Source: SIG653 sp045578045 | Lineage (GTDB): Bacteria > Bacillota > Clostridia > Oscillospirales > CAG-382 | NCBI GenBank assembly: GCA_045578045.1 | Contig: JAZNJM010000114.1 | Location: 1 to 27,282, forward strand | Direction of reading: 5' to 3' | Length of the DNA stretch: 27,282 nt | In this document: piece after piece, positions 6,958 to 15,553 of the stretch | Numbering within the stretch: position 1 is the stretch's first letter | Layout: each line of letters opens with the position of its first letter | The notes under the pieces: generated by a model | Told to the model about the DNA's origin: nothing | Databases searched by the model: none | What the model saw: the letters and a program-made list of their open reading frames with translations, nothing else | Translations under genes and position numbers: made by a program

Positions 6958-8424
6958 ATGAAACTTGCAACAAAAGATAAGAATTTAATTGTAGTTGTGC
7001 TTATTGTGGTTATTGTTTTTTGTTCATACAACTATGGATATAAGAAGTTGAAAAATCAAAAAGCAAAGCTTGAAAGCGAAATTACTTCTTTGGAAAAACA
7101 AATAGAAACAAAAAGAGAACAATATGCAAAAAAAGATTTCTATGAGATAATGACAAAAATCTACGGAGATAAATTCAAAGAAGAGCTTGACAAATTCCCC
7201 GAAGATATTCAGGAAGAAAATCAAGTTATGTTCTTTAAAGAAATTGAACAGTATCTCAAATCTGAAAAAAATGATTACAAAATTCCAACGGTTTCTTTCT
7301 CCGAAGGAAAAACATTTATTAAGTTCCAAGAAACTGAAAAGGCAACGGGTGAGCTTTATGAGGGACTTTCCTCAACCGTAACTTTCCCATTCACTCTTGA
7401 ATATGCTAAATTTAAGGATCTTCTTGATTATCTTGAAGCATATAAAGACAGAAGCGTTATAAGCACAGTTTCTGCTTCATATAACGAAGACCTCGACCTT
7501 GTAACAGGTTCTGTTACGTTTACTCAGTATGCAATTTCCGAAGACACAAGATTCCTTCTTCAACCCGAAGTTGAAGATATGCTTCTCGGAACAGACAATA
7601 TTTTCGAATCTCCCGCTATTATCGGTGATCCTGATAATGAGAAAAAAGAAATTACTGTTGACGTTCTTGCAGAAAGAATTAAAGCATCCTTTGATATGTT
7701 TGTATTGTTAGAACCTGCAACAAGCAATTTCCCAACAACAACTCTTGGTTTTTCTAACAGTGCTGCTCTCCTCAGAGAAAGCAAAAATGAACAACAGCTT
7801 ATAACAATAACTGTTAATGAGATTCCCGTTCCAGATTTAACAAAGCCTATTTTTGATGAAAAAGGCGTTCACAAGATGGACGAAAACGGCAAACTTCTTT
7901 ATGAAGATTTGAGAAAACCAATTATTGATGAAAAAACAGGCTTACAGGCAAAAGACCAAAAAACAGGCGAACTTCTTTGGGAAAACGTTTACGAATACAG
8001 AGCGACCTACGTTATTGGCGAAGGCGAAACTGCAAAAACAATTGAAAACGTTTTGATTCAACCAACGGAATATCTTGATCTTTACGTTTACTGTTCTGAC
8101 CGTGTATTTGCAGAAGAAACAGAAAACAAGGTTGTTGATAATGCATCCGTTAAGGCAACCATTATTAACAATACTACAAAATATGATTTCATTAACATCT
8201 ACGTTGTTGAAAACAACTATATGACAGATGAAGAAAAAGAAGCTCTTGCAAAAGAAGAGGCTTTAAGAGAAGAAGCAGGAAAACCTAAGAGAGAAGATCT
8301 CACAATTCCAAGATGGACAATTGACGAAGAAAAATCCACAATGGATAAAATTAACGTTGTAACAACAACAGACGTTGAAGATTATCTTGCTGATCCCGCA
8401 AATCAAACTTCAAAAGAAGCTTAA
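6958..8424 (+). CDS. pilO: PilO-like protein with long C-terminal extension
   Basis: This 488-residue bitopic protein has a short cytoplasmic N-terminus, one transmembrane helix (about 10-28), then a coiled coil (about 30-60) and a PilO-like ferredoxin-type region (to about 190). This matches PilO, the partner of PilN. PilO is normally near 200 residues. The remaining 300 residues, rich in Lys, Glu and Asp and containing two PI(F/I)DEK segments, are not explained by the family. GGGAGG lies 9 nt before the ATG. The predicted end at 8424 is followed in the same frame by further coding-like sequence broken by two TAA codons (see findings). Identification rests mainly on topology and its position after pilMN. 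Confidence 0.75.
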   Translation: MKLATKDKNLIVVVLIVVIVFCSYNYGYKKLKNQKAKLESEITSLEKQIETKREQYAKKDFYEIMTKIYGDKFKEELDKFPEDIQEENQVMFFKEIEQYLKSEKNDYKIPTVSFSEGKTFIKFQETEKATGELYEGLSSTVTFPFTLEYAKFKDLLDYLEAYKDRSVISTVSASYNEDLDLVTGSVTFTQYAISEDTRFLLQPEVEDMLLGTDNIFESPAIIGDPDNEKKEITVDVLAERIKASFDMFVLLEPATSNFPTTTLGFSNSAALLRESKNEQQLITITVNEIPVPDLTKPIFDEKGVHKMDENGKLLYEDLRKPIIDEKTGLQAKDQKTGELLWENVYEYRATYVIGEGETAKTIENVLIQPTEYLDLYVYCSDRVFAEETENKVVDNASVKATIINNTTKYDFINIYVVENNYMTDEEKEALAKEEALREEAGKPKREDLTIPRWTIDEEKSTMDKINVVTTTDVEDYLADPANQTSKEA

Positions 8425-8506
8425 TCTTTCGAAGCATTTTAAAAAGCTCCCGTTGCTTCTGAAGAAGCAACAGAAGAAGCAGCTGCTTAATCATTTTTAG
8501 AAATAC

Positions 8507-8540
8507 AGTATTCGGGATGCCTTCGGGTTTCCTGAATACT
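8507..8540 (+). other. Hairpin between pilO and the pseudopilin genes
   Basis: AGTATTCGGGA (8507-8517) pairs with TCCTGAATACT (8530-8540), with one G-U. The loop itself contains CC-TTCG-GG. A U-run is lacking, so termination would be weak. It could separate the assembly-protein part of the transcript from the minor pilin part. Confidence 0.5.
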
Positions 8541-8578
8541 CGTATATATTTGTAGATTCAATATAAAGGGTAATGACT

Positions 8579-9919
8579 ATGACCAACAATTTGCAAAAGA
8601 GAAAATCAAAACTGAATAATAAAAAAGGCTTTTCTTTGGTGGAGCTTCTTGTGGCAATTGCTCTTATTGCTATAATAGTTCCCGTGTTGATCAATGGCTT
8701 TATCCATGCCGCAAGGCTTAACTATCGTTCTCGTGTGCAACAGCGTGTTGATAACGTTGCAACTAATATTTACGAAGAGCTTGCAAACGTTGAATATGCT
8801 GAGCTTCAAAAGTTTTTTTCAGATAACGGATGGACTATTGAAGAAACAGGCGTTATTGGAAGGTATAATGCAACGCTGACTTTTGATGATGATGGCTCTA
8901 ATGACATTGATCGGGTTAGCGTTACCGTTCAGGAATATTCCCAAGAATATATAGTTCCCGATCTTAACTTAATTGGTGTTCATAGTGCATATTTAACCCT
9001 GGAAGACGAAATTAATGAAATGGATAGCATTGTTGAAAGCAGACTTATTCAAGCTATCAAGTCAGACGATAAAGTTAAAACGGCTATAAAAAATGATGCC
9101 GCTTTAAAAATTAATGAAGAAAACGACAAGGCAAATCTTAAGGCTTCGGATATTGATTCTTCAAGAATTGTTGTTAGCTGTTCTATTGATAAATCGCAAA
9201 TTTCAAAACAAACGTCCGTTGAAGTTGGTGTTAAAAATAGTCAATTCGTTGCAGATTATAAGGTTTCATACAGATATCCCGCAGCCCAACCAAATCCAAA
9301 CGGAGATAGTTCTGATTTAGAGGTTACATATTCCTACTCCCATAGATTAAACGGAAAATGGGTTTCGGTTTCCAACACTATAAACGTCAGAGAAACCTTG
9401 AAGAAAATCAACGAGAGCGAATACGGTAATTATCAGTTTGTTATGGAAGGAATTGATAGTTCTGCTTCTATCAAGGCTAATGGAACGGATGCACATACTA
9501 TGTTTGTTTATTATAATCCATTAAATAAACTTGATTGGATCGATATAAAAGCTAACGACACATCTGTTCATAACGTGTATTTTATCGAACAAGGCGTTGA
9601 AAAAGACGCAACGGGCAAAAGTGTATTCGCTCTAAAGTATGATAGCGTTGATTCTAAAAACTCTAATTTTAATGGTTTATTTGCTCACTCAGATCCATAC
9701 TTTACTCAGTTACAGCAAGGAGCAACATATATTAAATTATATTCTAACAATACAACAATAGCAAAAAATGGTATTCCAGATTCAATTTACGAATCAACAG
9801 ATGGGGAAGTAAAAATGTATAGTATTTCCGTTGAGGTTGTAAGTGATTCGAATATGTTTGCCAACGTTACTGGCTCATTCAGGGCGGGCGGCAATTCTCT
9901 TGGAAACCTTCCATCATAG
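8579..9919 (+). CDS. PilV-like pseudopilin, large
   Basis: This protein of about 446 residues has a 17-residue basic leader ending in NKKG, then FSLVELLVAIALIAIIVPVLINGF: a class III signal with Glu5. The following segment (NYRSRVQQRVDNVATNIYEELANVEYAELQ) resembles PilV/PilI-type minor pilins. The mature protein is over twice the usual minor pilin size, with an extracellular region of about 400 residues that I cannot assign to a domain. I chose ATG 8579 over ATG 8573 because AAAGGG ends 8 nt before the former and only 2 nt before the latter. It opens the group of four minor-pilin genes that in other systems prime pilus assembly and form the tip. Confidence 0.82.
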   Translation: MTNNLQKRKSKLNNKKGFSLVELLVAIALIAIIVPVLINGFIHAARLNYRSRVQQRVDNVATNIYEELANVEYAELQKFFSDNGWTIEETGVIGRYNATLTFDDDGSNDIDRVSVTVQEYSQEYIVPDLNLIGVHSAYLTLEDEINEMDSIVESRLIQAIKSDDKVKTAIKNDAALKINEENDKANLKASDIDSSRIVVSCSIDKSQISKQTSVEVGVKNSQFVADYKVSYRYPAAQPNPNGDSSDLEVTYSYSHRLNGKWVSVSNTINVRETLKKINESEYGNYQFVMEGIDSSASIKANGTDAHTMFVYYNPLNKLDWIDIKANDTSVHNVYFIEQGVEKDATGKSVFALKYDSVDSKNSNFNGLFAHSDPYFTQLQQGATYIKLYSNNTTIAKNGIPDSIYESTDGEVKMYSISVEVVSDSNMFANVTGSFRAGGNSLGNLPS

Positions 9920-9933
9920 TATTTAATCTACTA

Positions 9934-10030
9934 TTAATTTTAAAATATATAGAATTTATAATAATTTAATGCTATAAAAAATATAAATAGTTTAAAATAG
10001 CCTGAAATTCTATTTATATTTTAAAATTAA
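9934..10030. repeat. Long AT-rich inverted repeat
   Basis: The 24 bases at 9934-9957 are the reverse complement of 10005-10030 apart from a 2-nt insertion, with a 47-nt loop. It lies in the 221-bp gap between two pseudopilin genes. No U-tract or transposase signature is seen. It could be an mRNA hairpin or a decayed miniature element. Confidence 0.6.
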
Positions 10031-10140
10031 CTAAAGCATAATCAGAAACATTAAAACTAATCACGGATGATATTATTTTTTCCGTTTCAGTAAATTATTT
10101 TTTATAATTAAAACTAAACAGCTTTGACAGAAGGCAGCTT

Positions 10141-10731
10141 ATGAAAATATTAGAAAGATTTCAAATTAAAAAGTTAATATCAGAGTCTGTTTCGAAAAAG
10201 GAGAATAAGTCTGAACAACTCAAAAAAAGCAGAAAATCGGGTTTTACCTTAATTGAGCTTATTGTCGTTGTTGCTATTCTTGCGCTTATGGTTTCTTTTT
10301 CCATAGGCTCTATGGTTTCCGTTGCAAGACGTAAAGCAACAAGAACGGGAAGGATTATTGAAAGTGAGTTAACTATCCTTGCTTCAAACACATATTCTCG
10401 CGAAGGCGATTGGAGACTTGAATTTGAATTTAATGAGGACGAAGGACATTACGTTATGACTCAACAATTTAATACAAGCGGCAAAGATGACGATTGGGTG
10501 GATTTCTCAGCAATAAATCTTCCTTCTTCCGTTGATATCAGCTTTGGCGGGGATGCTTATAACGATAACTACGAATATGATGGACCTATTTATATTTCTT
10601 TATCCCGCGAGAAAGGACATTATTTAACGGGAACAGGTTTTTTCTGTGATAATATTTTCGTTCATTCCGCTGCTAAGGTTGTTACAATTCATATGTCTTC
10701 TGAATCGGGCGGACATAGAGTTATTGATTAA
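10141..10731 (+). CDS. GspH/FimT-like minor pilin
   Basis: This 196-residue prepilin has an unusually long leader of 34 residues (highly charged, Lys/Glu/Ser-rich) ending in RKSG, then FTLIELIVVVAILALMVSFSIGSM with Glu5. No internal start codon would shorten the leader. The mature part is about 160 residues, a normal GspH/FimT-like size. AAGG lies about 7 nt before the ATG. It sits in the minor pilin group and probably takes part in the priming or tip complex by analogy with GspH/PilX/PilW systems; the exact role is not shown by the sequence. Confidence 0.85.
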   Translation: MKILERFQIKKLISESVSKKENKSEQLKKSRKSGFTLIELIVVVAILALMVSFSIGSMVSVARRKATRTGRIIESELTILASNTYSREGDWRLEFEFNEDEGHYVMTQQFNTSGKDDDWVDFSAINLPSSVDISFGGDAYNDNYEYDGPIYISLSREKGHYLTGTGFFCDNIFVHSAAKVVTIHMSSESGGHRVID

Positions 10732-10936
10732 CAAAGCCTTAAAGATGCTTTTTTAGGCAGAATTAAAGGTTTATTAGGGCATATTTTATATTAATTAAGT
10801 TTTTCAGAAATTATTTTTCTAATAAAAAAAGTATTTTAATCAAGAAAAAATCAAATTCAAAATCGATAATAATAATTTATAGAGCTTTTATATTTTGCAT
10901 AGAATTTGCAAATAGGGTGAAAGGCAAGAACGCTAT

Positions 10937-13714
10937 ATGTCAGATAAGAAATTAAACAAAATTAAACTTTTTATCAAAAATAGAATATTGGATCATTCAG
11001 AAAAGAATTGTGTTGCTGAGGGAATGTATAAAAACAGCCCGAAATACAGAAGAATCTTCAACAAAAGAGGTTCTTCCCTTATTCTTGCTATGGTTGCTAT
11101 TGCTCTTATTGCAATTCTTTCAACTCTTACTTTAACTTTAGCCTTAAACGCATATCAAGCAAGTGTTCAGAATAAATGGGCAGACGAAGATTTCTATTAT
11201 TGTGAAGAATGTCTTGAAGATGTTTACGGTATTATAGTTGGTTCAGCAAATGATATTTTTATTAACAACTATAAACAGGTTACTTCAATATTTGCCAAGG
11301 ATGATTTTGAAAATATCAACAGAGCTTTCCGCGAAGGCGTTTTGAAGGATTTGAACAGCCTTGAAGAAAATGAAGCAAGTACTGTTTATACTGCGTTGAG
11401 AAGAAATAGCGAAGGAACAGATGCTGATGGAAATATTATTGGAATAATTGAAGTATCATACAACGATTCTTACAAACAGCTTTTCACAGATAGATACGTT
11501 TTCAAGGACGTTAACGTTCAGTTTTTCAACTCAAGCAGAGGGAACGGTCAGAGGCGTTTTTACGCTTCCATTACAACCGATATGGTTGTTTATATTCCGA
11601 ATCTTGGAGAAGAAAAGGAACAAGATTATAAAGGTTCTCTCGATTACGTTATCGTTTCAGGTGGCAACACTACTATCAGCGGTGATTCAACAATCAAAGG
11701 AAACGTATATTCAGGAACCGATCTTATTGTAAATGAAAACTCTAACGTTACTTTCCTTTCAGACTACATAACAGTTTGCAATCAGTTTAAAAACAACGGA
11801 ACACTTTCTGTTTCTGGTTATTCTTCAACAGCAAACATTTGGTGTAGGGATTTTGTTTTACCAGAGAGTACGACTGCAACTCCGTCTTCTTCTATTATTT
11901 CGGGAAATTTATTCGTTAATGACGATATGGAAATAAACGATGAATATTGTACCGTTCAGATTGCGGGTAAATATTACGGATATGGGGACGGAACAAAAGA
12001 AACCAAATATACAGACATTAAAGGCGCAACTTCTACTGAAATGAACAGTGCGATTCTCGTTAACGGTAAAGGAACGCTTCTTGATATGCTCAATATTGAA
12101 GAGCTTGTATTAAGCGGACATTCTTTCTTCCCCGTTGATGGAACAAACCAATATGAAGGTTCTGAATCTCTTGCAACCCTTGTTGCCCAGAGTATTTATA
12201 TGGTAAATGAGGAATATATCAATTTTGTTGCACGAAAAGTTTCTGTTGGCGGAAAGGAAGTTGATTTTTCAACAATAAAACTTTCCAACGGAAAAACTCT
12301 TATAGATTTGCTCACAAGCGGGTATACTTTGGTTACAGGCGGCGTTAACATTGGAGCAGTGGAAGACAAAACTTCAATAAGCGAAAACAATTTTGTAACT
12401 AATTATATTGATTCTACCAATCCCGTAACCCTTGGAATCTATAGCAAGGATGGAAAAAATTATTGTAGCCTTTATTGGAACTTTAAGAACGAAAGCTCTT
12501 TTAAAGATACGGGTGCTGATATCGTTCATAGTGATTATATAGTAAACTCTAAAATATTAGTTGGCGGTGAGGTTATTGTTAATAATATTAATGATATTAT
12601 CCTCTACCACAACGGTTCTCCTTTCCTTATTAACGGAGAACAAATCAGCTTTGGAAAAATAATTTCTAATGACTTGATTACAGATAAGCATAATAACGTT
12701 TATATCTTTAATGATAAATATGGAAAGAAACTCGAAAGCGGTATTACAAATTTCAAGAATAATTATCTTGTTGATGACAATCCCGTTAATGCTGTTCTTG
12801 TTTCAACAGAATCAAACGCAGAAGATGTATACAATTATGACGTTTATCTCCAATGGAATTTTGATTCTTCTAAAACCGCAAACAAAAACAAAGGGGATAT
12901 TTTCATCTCAGCTTGTATAAAAGCAGGTTTGGTTGACGGATTCCTTGAAAAGTTTATGGATGGTGGATATATTCAGATTTCACCAGACGCTAACGTTGGT
13001 TCTGCTTCTGACCTTTATGAATACGTTATTCAAGGCGAAGGATACGTAGCGAAAGAATTTGGATCATCAGATAAACCTCTTTTTGATTCTTCTCTTTTTG
13101 CTGAAAATATGGCAGAATCTTATAAATGGTACAGAACAACGCTTATTCCAGAAGAATATAATCCCTTTGGTGCGTTTAAATCATTTGATGATGCAAAATT
13201 TAATAATAATGATAAGTATTCAATTTTCAACAGAAAGTCATATTATTATATAAACGGCGAGAAAACTGATACTTACTATATGAACTTCAATACTATTCAA
13301 AATGGTATTGCTACTCACACCATTGTTTCTTCTGAGGATGGAAAATATAAAAATCTTATTATAAACGGTGATCTCACAATTACAGATAGCGGATGGAATG
13401 GAGGAGCTATTTCTCCCGTTCTTGAAGGAATTATCTTTGTTAACGGAAACGTTAACATTAGTGCAGATATCGAGTTTAAAGGTATGATTATTTCAGACGG
13501 AGAGGTTAGTATTTCCAAAGGTACATATATAAAAGATGAAAAAATCCTTGAAGGATGCCTTGAAGTCTTAAAGAACGATCAAAACACAAAATGGTGGTCT
13601 CTTGTTTCAGATGAATTTTATACAAAAAGAACAAAATCCAACACAGCGTCTTCTTCTCTTAACGCTGCTGACTGTATAAAATACGAAAACTGGACAAGAA
13701 ACAGAGATGAATAA
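10937..13714 (+). CDS. Very large PilX/GspK-like pilus protein with beta-repeat regions
   Basis: This is a 925-residue protein. After a basic region ending in NKRG comes SSLILAMVAIALIAILSTLTLTLALNAYQ, a type IV pilin-like helix lacking Glu5, as in PilX_N and GspK proteins, which sit at the tip. The leader would be 45 residues from the ATG at 10937, or 16 from an in-frame ATG at 11024 whose SD is poorly spaced. Two stretches (roughly residues 235-300 and 805-860) show repeating GNTTISGDSTIKGNV and GDLTI, GNVNIS, GEVSIS patterns, typical of right-handed beta-helices and bactofilin-like or adhesin folds. The roughly 500 residues between are unassigned. Family knowledge plus position suggest a pilus-tip protein, possibly adhesive; that is inference. 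Confidence 0.75.
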   Translation: MSDKKLNKIKLFIKNRILDHSEKNCVAEGMYKNSPKYRRIFNKRGSSLILAMVAIALIAILSTLTLTLALNAYQASVQNKWADEDFYYCEECLEDVYGIIVGSANDIFINNYKQVTSIFAKDDFENINRAFREGVLKDLNSLEENEASTVYTALRRNSEGTDADGNIIGIIEVSYNDSYKQLFTDRYVFKDVNVQFFNSSRGNGQRRFYASITTDMVVYIPNLGEEKEQDYKGSLDYVIVSGGNTTISGDSTIKGNVYSGTDLIVNENSNVTFLSDYITVCNQFKNNGTLSVSGYSSTANIWCRDFVLPESTTATPSSSIISGNLFVNDDMEINDEYCTVQIAGKYYGYGDGTKETKYTDIKGATSTEMNSAILVNGKGTLLDMLNIEELVLSGHSFFPVDGTNQYEGSESLATLVAQSIYMVNEEYINFVARKVSVGGKEVDFSTIKLSNGKTLIDLLTSGYTLVTGGVNIGAVEDKTSISENNFVTNYIDSTNPVTLGIYSKDGKNYCSLYWNFKNESSFKDTGADIVHSDYIVNSKILVGGEVIVNNINDIILYHNGSPFLINGEQISFGKIISNDLITDKHNNVYIFNDKYGKKLESGITNFKNNYLVDDNPVNAVLVSTESNAEDVYNYDVYLQWNFDSSKTANKNKGDIFISACIKAGLVDGFLEKFMDGGYIQISPDANVGSASDLYEYVIQGEGYVAKEFGSSDKPLFDSSLFAENMAESYKWYRTTLIPEEYNPFGAFKSFDDAKFNNNDKYSIFNRKSYYYINGEKTDTYYMNFNTIQNGIATHTIVSSEDGKYKNLIINGDLTITDSGWNGGAISPVLEGIIFVNGNVNISADIEFKGMIISDGEVSISKGTYIKDEKILEGCLEVLKNDQNTKWWSLVSDEFYTKRTKSNTASSSLNAADCIKYENWTRNRDE

Positions 13715-13770
13715 ACCAAGAAAAATAAACCAAGAAAAATAAACCAAGAATAATAAACCAAGAATAATAT
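13710..13770. repeat. 15-bp tandem repeat, four copies
   Basis: Units of the form AATAAACCAAGAAAA are repeated about four times with minor changes. The first unit supplies the TAA stop of the preceding 925-residue protein. The array lies just before the last pilin gene. It is a possible slippage site, and copy changes would be silent for the protein. Confidence 0.85.
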
Positions 13771-13822
13771 ATTACATTCTTTTAACATAATCTTTTTAAA
13801 CCGAAAGCGGTAGGAGCAATTT

Positions 13823-14503
13823 ATGCGATTTGTAACAACTATGCGAAAAATATTATGCAAAAACCGTAAAACGAATATTAAAGTAAATAAAAAAGGCTTC
13901 ACTCTTGTTGAGCTTCTTGTTTGCGTTGCAATTATGGCGGTTATCGCTTTGCTTGTCGCAGAGTTTGTTGCATCATCATCTTCCGCCTACAGAAGAATGT
14001 CTTCTCAAACGAAGATTCAAGAGGTTTGTCAAGATTCCTTGAATCAGATTTCCAATATCGTCAGAAACTCTAAAGCCTTGAAGGTTAATATTGACGATAG
14101 CAGCGGAGCTATCATAATGGAATCTAAAAACTATGAAGAGAAAATTATTCGTCTTGTATACGTTCCCGATACCGAAGAAAACGGATTTGGAAGAATATAC
14201 GTTGACTATGATTATATCCTTGATTCAGGAGTAGATATTACGGAAAATGACGATGGAGAGAACTTTAACGATTTTCTTTTAACGGATATGGTCAGAGAGT
14301 TTACCGTTGATTATTCCTCTTATAGAACAATAGATGATATGGGAATAGCAACAGAGCAGATTCAAAGACGTGTTCTTGATATAACTCTCACCCTCGAAAG
14401 AAATGATAGAGAATATTCCAGAACTGTCAAGGCTTCTTTGCGTAACTCCAGCGTTGATACTGATCATAATACTGAGTTAACTATAGATATTCAAAGAAGT
14501 TAA
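13823..14503 (+). CDS. PilW-like minor pilin
   Basis: This 226-residue prepilin has a 25-residue basic leader ending in VNKKG, then FTLVELLVCVAIMAVIALLVAEFV with Glu5. It is followed by a PilW/GspJ-like segment (YRRMSSQTKIQEVCQDSLNQISNIVRNSKALKV). AGGAG lies 6 nt before the ATG. It is the last gene of the pilus cluster and is followed by a terminator. Its partners are presumably the three pseudopilins upstream; together they resemble the H-I-J-K-type minor pilin sets that prime assembly. Confidence 0.85.
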   Translation: MRFVTTMRKILCKNRKTNIKVNKKGFTLVELLVCVAIMAVIALLVAEFVASSSSAYRRMSSQTKIQEVCQDSLNQISNIVRNSKALKVNIDDSSGAIIMESKNYEEKIIRLVYVPDTEENGFGRIYVDYDYILDSGVDITENDDGENFNDFLLTDMVREFTVDYSSYRTIDDMGIATEQIQRRVLDITLTLERNDREYSRTVKASLRNSSVDTDHNTELTIDIQRS

Positions 14504-14529
14504 ATATTAACTAAAATGATATTGTAAAG

Positions 14530-14560
14530 GGGCTGTAAAAAAGATTTTTTACAGCCCGTT
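14530..14560 (+). terminator. Hairpin terminator of the pilus cluster
   Basis: GGGCTGTAAAAAA (14530-14542) and TTTTTTACAGCCC (14545-14557) form a perfect inverted repeat with a 2-nt centre, 27 bp after the PilW-like stop. The T-tract is mostly inside the stem, as in bidirectional terminators. Confidence 0.8.
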
Positions 14561-14566
14561 TCTAAT

Positions 14567-14712
14567 GAAAATGATATAACATCAATGAAAATGACATAAA
14601 TTTATATTTAAATGAAAATGATATATATTTGTGTTCAACCGAGAATGACATAAATTTATATTTAAACGAAAATGATATATATTTGTATTCAAACGAGAAT
14701 GATATAAAATTT
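14567..14712. repeat. 27-bp tandem repeat with two alternating unit types
   Basis: Units begin GARAATGAYATA at 14587, 14614, 14641, 14668 and 14695, an exact 27-bp period, with a shortened first unit at 14567. Unit types alternate (GACATAAATTTATATT versus GATATATATTTGTRTT), giving a 54-bp higher-order repeat. The array lies directly upstream of the NYN gene. Confidence 0.9.
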
Positions 14713-14749
14713 AATTATGCATTATATTTTTGAAGAAAGGAGGAAAAAT

Positions 14750-15553
14750 ATGGGATTCATTGATTTATTTTACGGTAATAAAGCTCAAAAGGAAGATGAA
14801 ACAGCTTCGGGCTTACCCCGTGCGGTGGCGTTTGTTGATTATGAGCATTGGTATATATCACTTAAAAATAATTTTGGAATGAAGCCAAATATAAAAGGTT
14901 GGTTTGAAGATTTAAAAAGTCGTGTAACTTTAACAGAAGCTATATTTTTTGCAGATTTTTCTCACAAAAGTCTTGCGGATGAAATTAAAAGAATCAGGCT
15001 TTATTCTAATACTATTATTGATACAAGAAACGTTGGAACTAACATAAAAAAGGATTTTACAGATTTTATTATACTTGACCACATCTATCAAAAGGCTCTA
15101 TCCTCAAACGATGTTGACGTTTTTATCTTATTTTCGGGCGACGGGCATTTCAGCTCGGTTGTTTCTTTCCTTAAAAATTTCCGTGGAAAAGAAGTTGGTG
15201 TTTACGGTATTAAGGATTCTTTTTCGAGACAGCTTAAAGAAACTGCTAATTGGTTCGTTTCACTTCCAACAGAAAGCGATCAATATGGTATGTGTGCTAA
15301 CCTGATTTTTGATGCTTTAAAAGAAGCTCAAATTTCTAACACTAAGGTTTTACCAACTTATAAAAACATAACGGAAAAAATTCTTTCAACAAAACGTGTT
15401 AATCCTCAAAGGTTGGATAGCGTTCTTAAAAGGCTTATTGCTGATGGTGTTATCACTGAAAGAAAGGTAAGCCTTTCTAAAAAAGACGGAAACAAACCTT
15501 GCCTATTTGTTGACTGGGAAAAGGCAGAAGAATTTATGAATTTTGATGATTGA
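14750..15553 (+). CDS. NYN-domain (PIN-like) putative ribonuclease with C-terminal winged-helix-like region
   Basis: This protein of about 267 residues has an N-terminal NYN/LabA-type domain (about 23-175). Acidic residues expected for metal binding are visible: D30 in VAFVDYEHW, Asp in KKDFTDFIILDHIY, and FSGDGHFSSVV with the conserved D. About 200-267 resembles a small winged helix (LDSVLKRLIADGVITERKVS), as in LabA/DUF88 relatives. NYN proteins are metal-dependent nucleases or RNA-binding proteins; the substrate here is unknown. The start is ATG 14750, 6 nt after a strong GAAAGGAGG; an in-frame ATG at 14717 lacks such a site. It is separated from the pilus cluster by a terminator and a repeat array, so a shared function is not indicated. 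Confidence 0.82.
   Translation: MGFIDLFYGNKAQKEDETASGLPRAVAFVDYEHWYISLKNNFGMKPNIKGWFEDLKSRVTLTEAIFFADFSHKSLADEIKRIRLYSNTIIDTRNVGTNIKKDFTDFIILDHIYQKALSSNDVDVFILFSGDGHFSSVVSFLKNFRGKEVGVYGIKDSFSRQLKETANWFVSLPTESDQYGMCANLIFDALKEAQISNTKVLPTYKNITEKILSTKRVNPQRLDSVLKRLIADGVITERKVSLSKKDGNKPCLFVDWEKAEEFMNFDD

Noticed and set aside
209..14503. Type II secretion system instead of a type IV pilus
   Set aside because: A true PilT with the AIRNLIRE-like motif, tandem pilins and PilM/N/O-type proteins favour a retractable type IV pilus, and no secretin is present.
14567..14712. CRISPR array
   Set aside because: The repeats are directly tandem at 27 bp with no unique spacers and no cas genes. The same reasoning excludes the 15-bp and 20-bp arrays.
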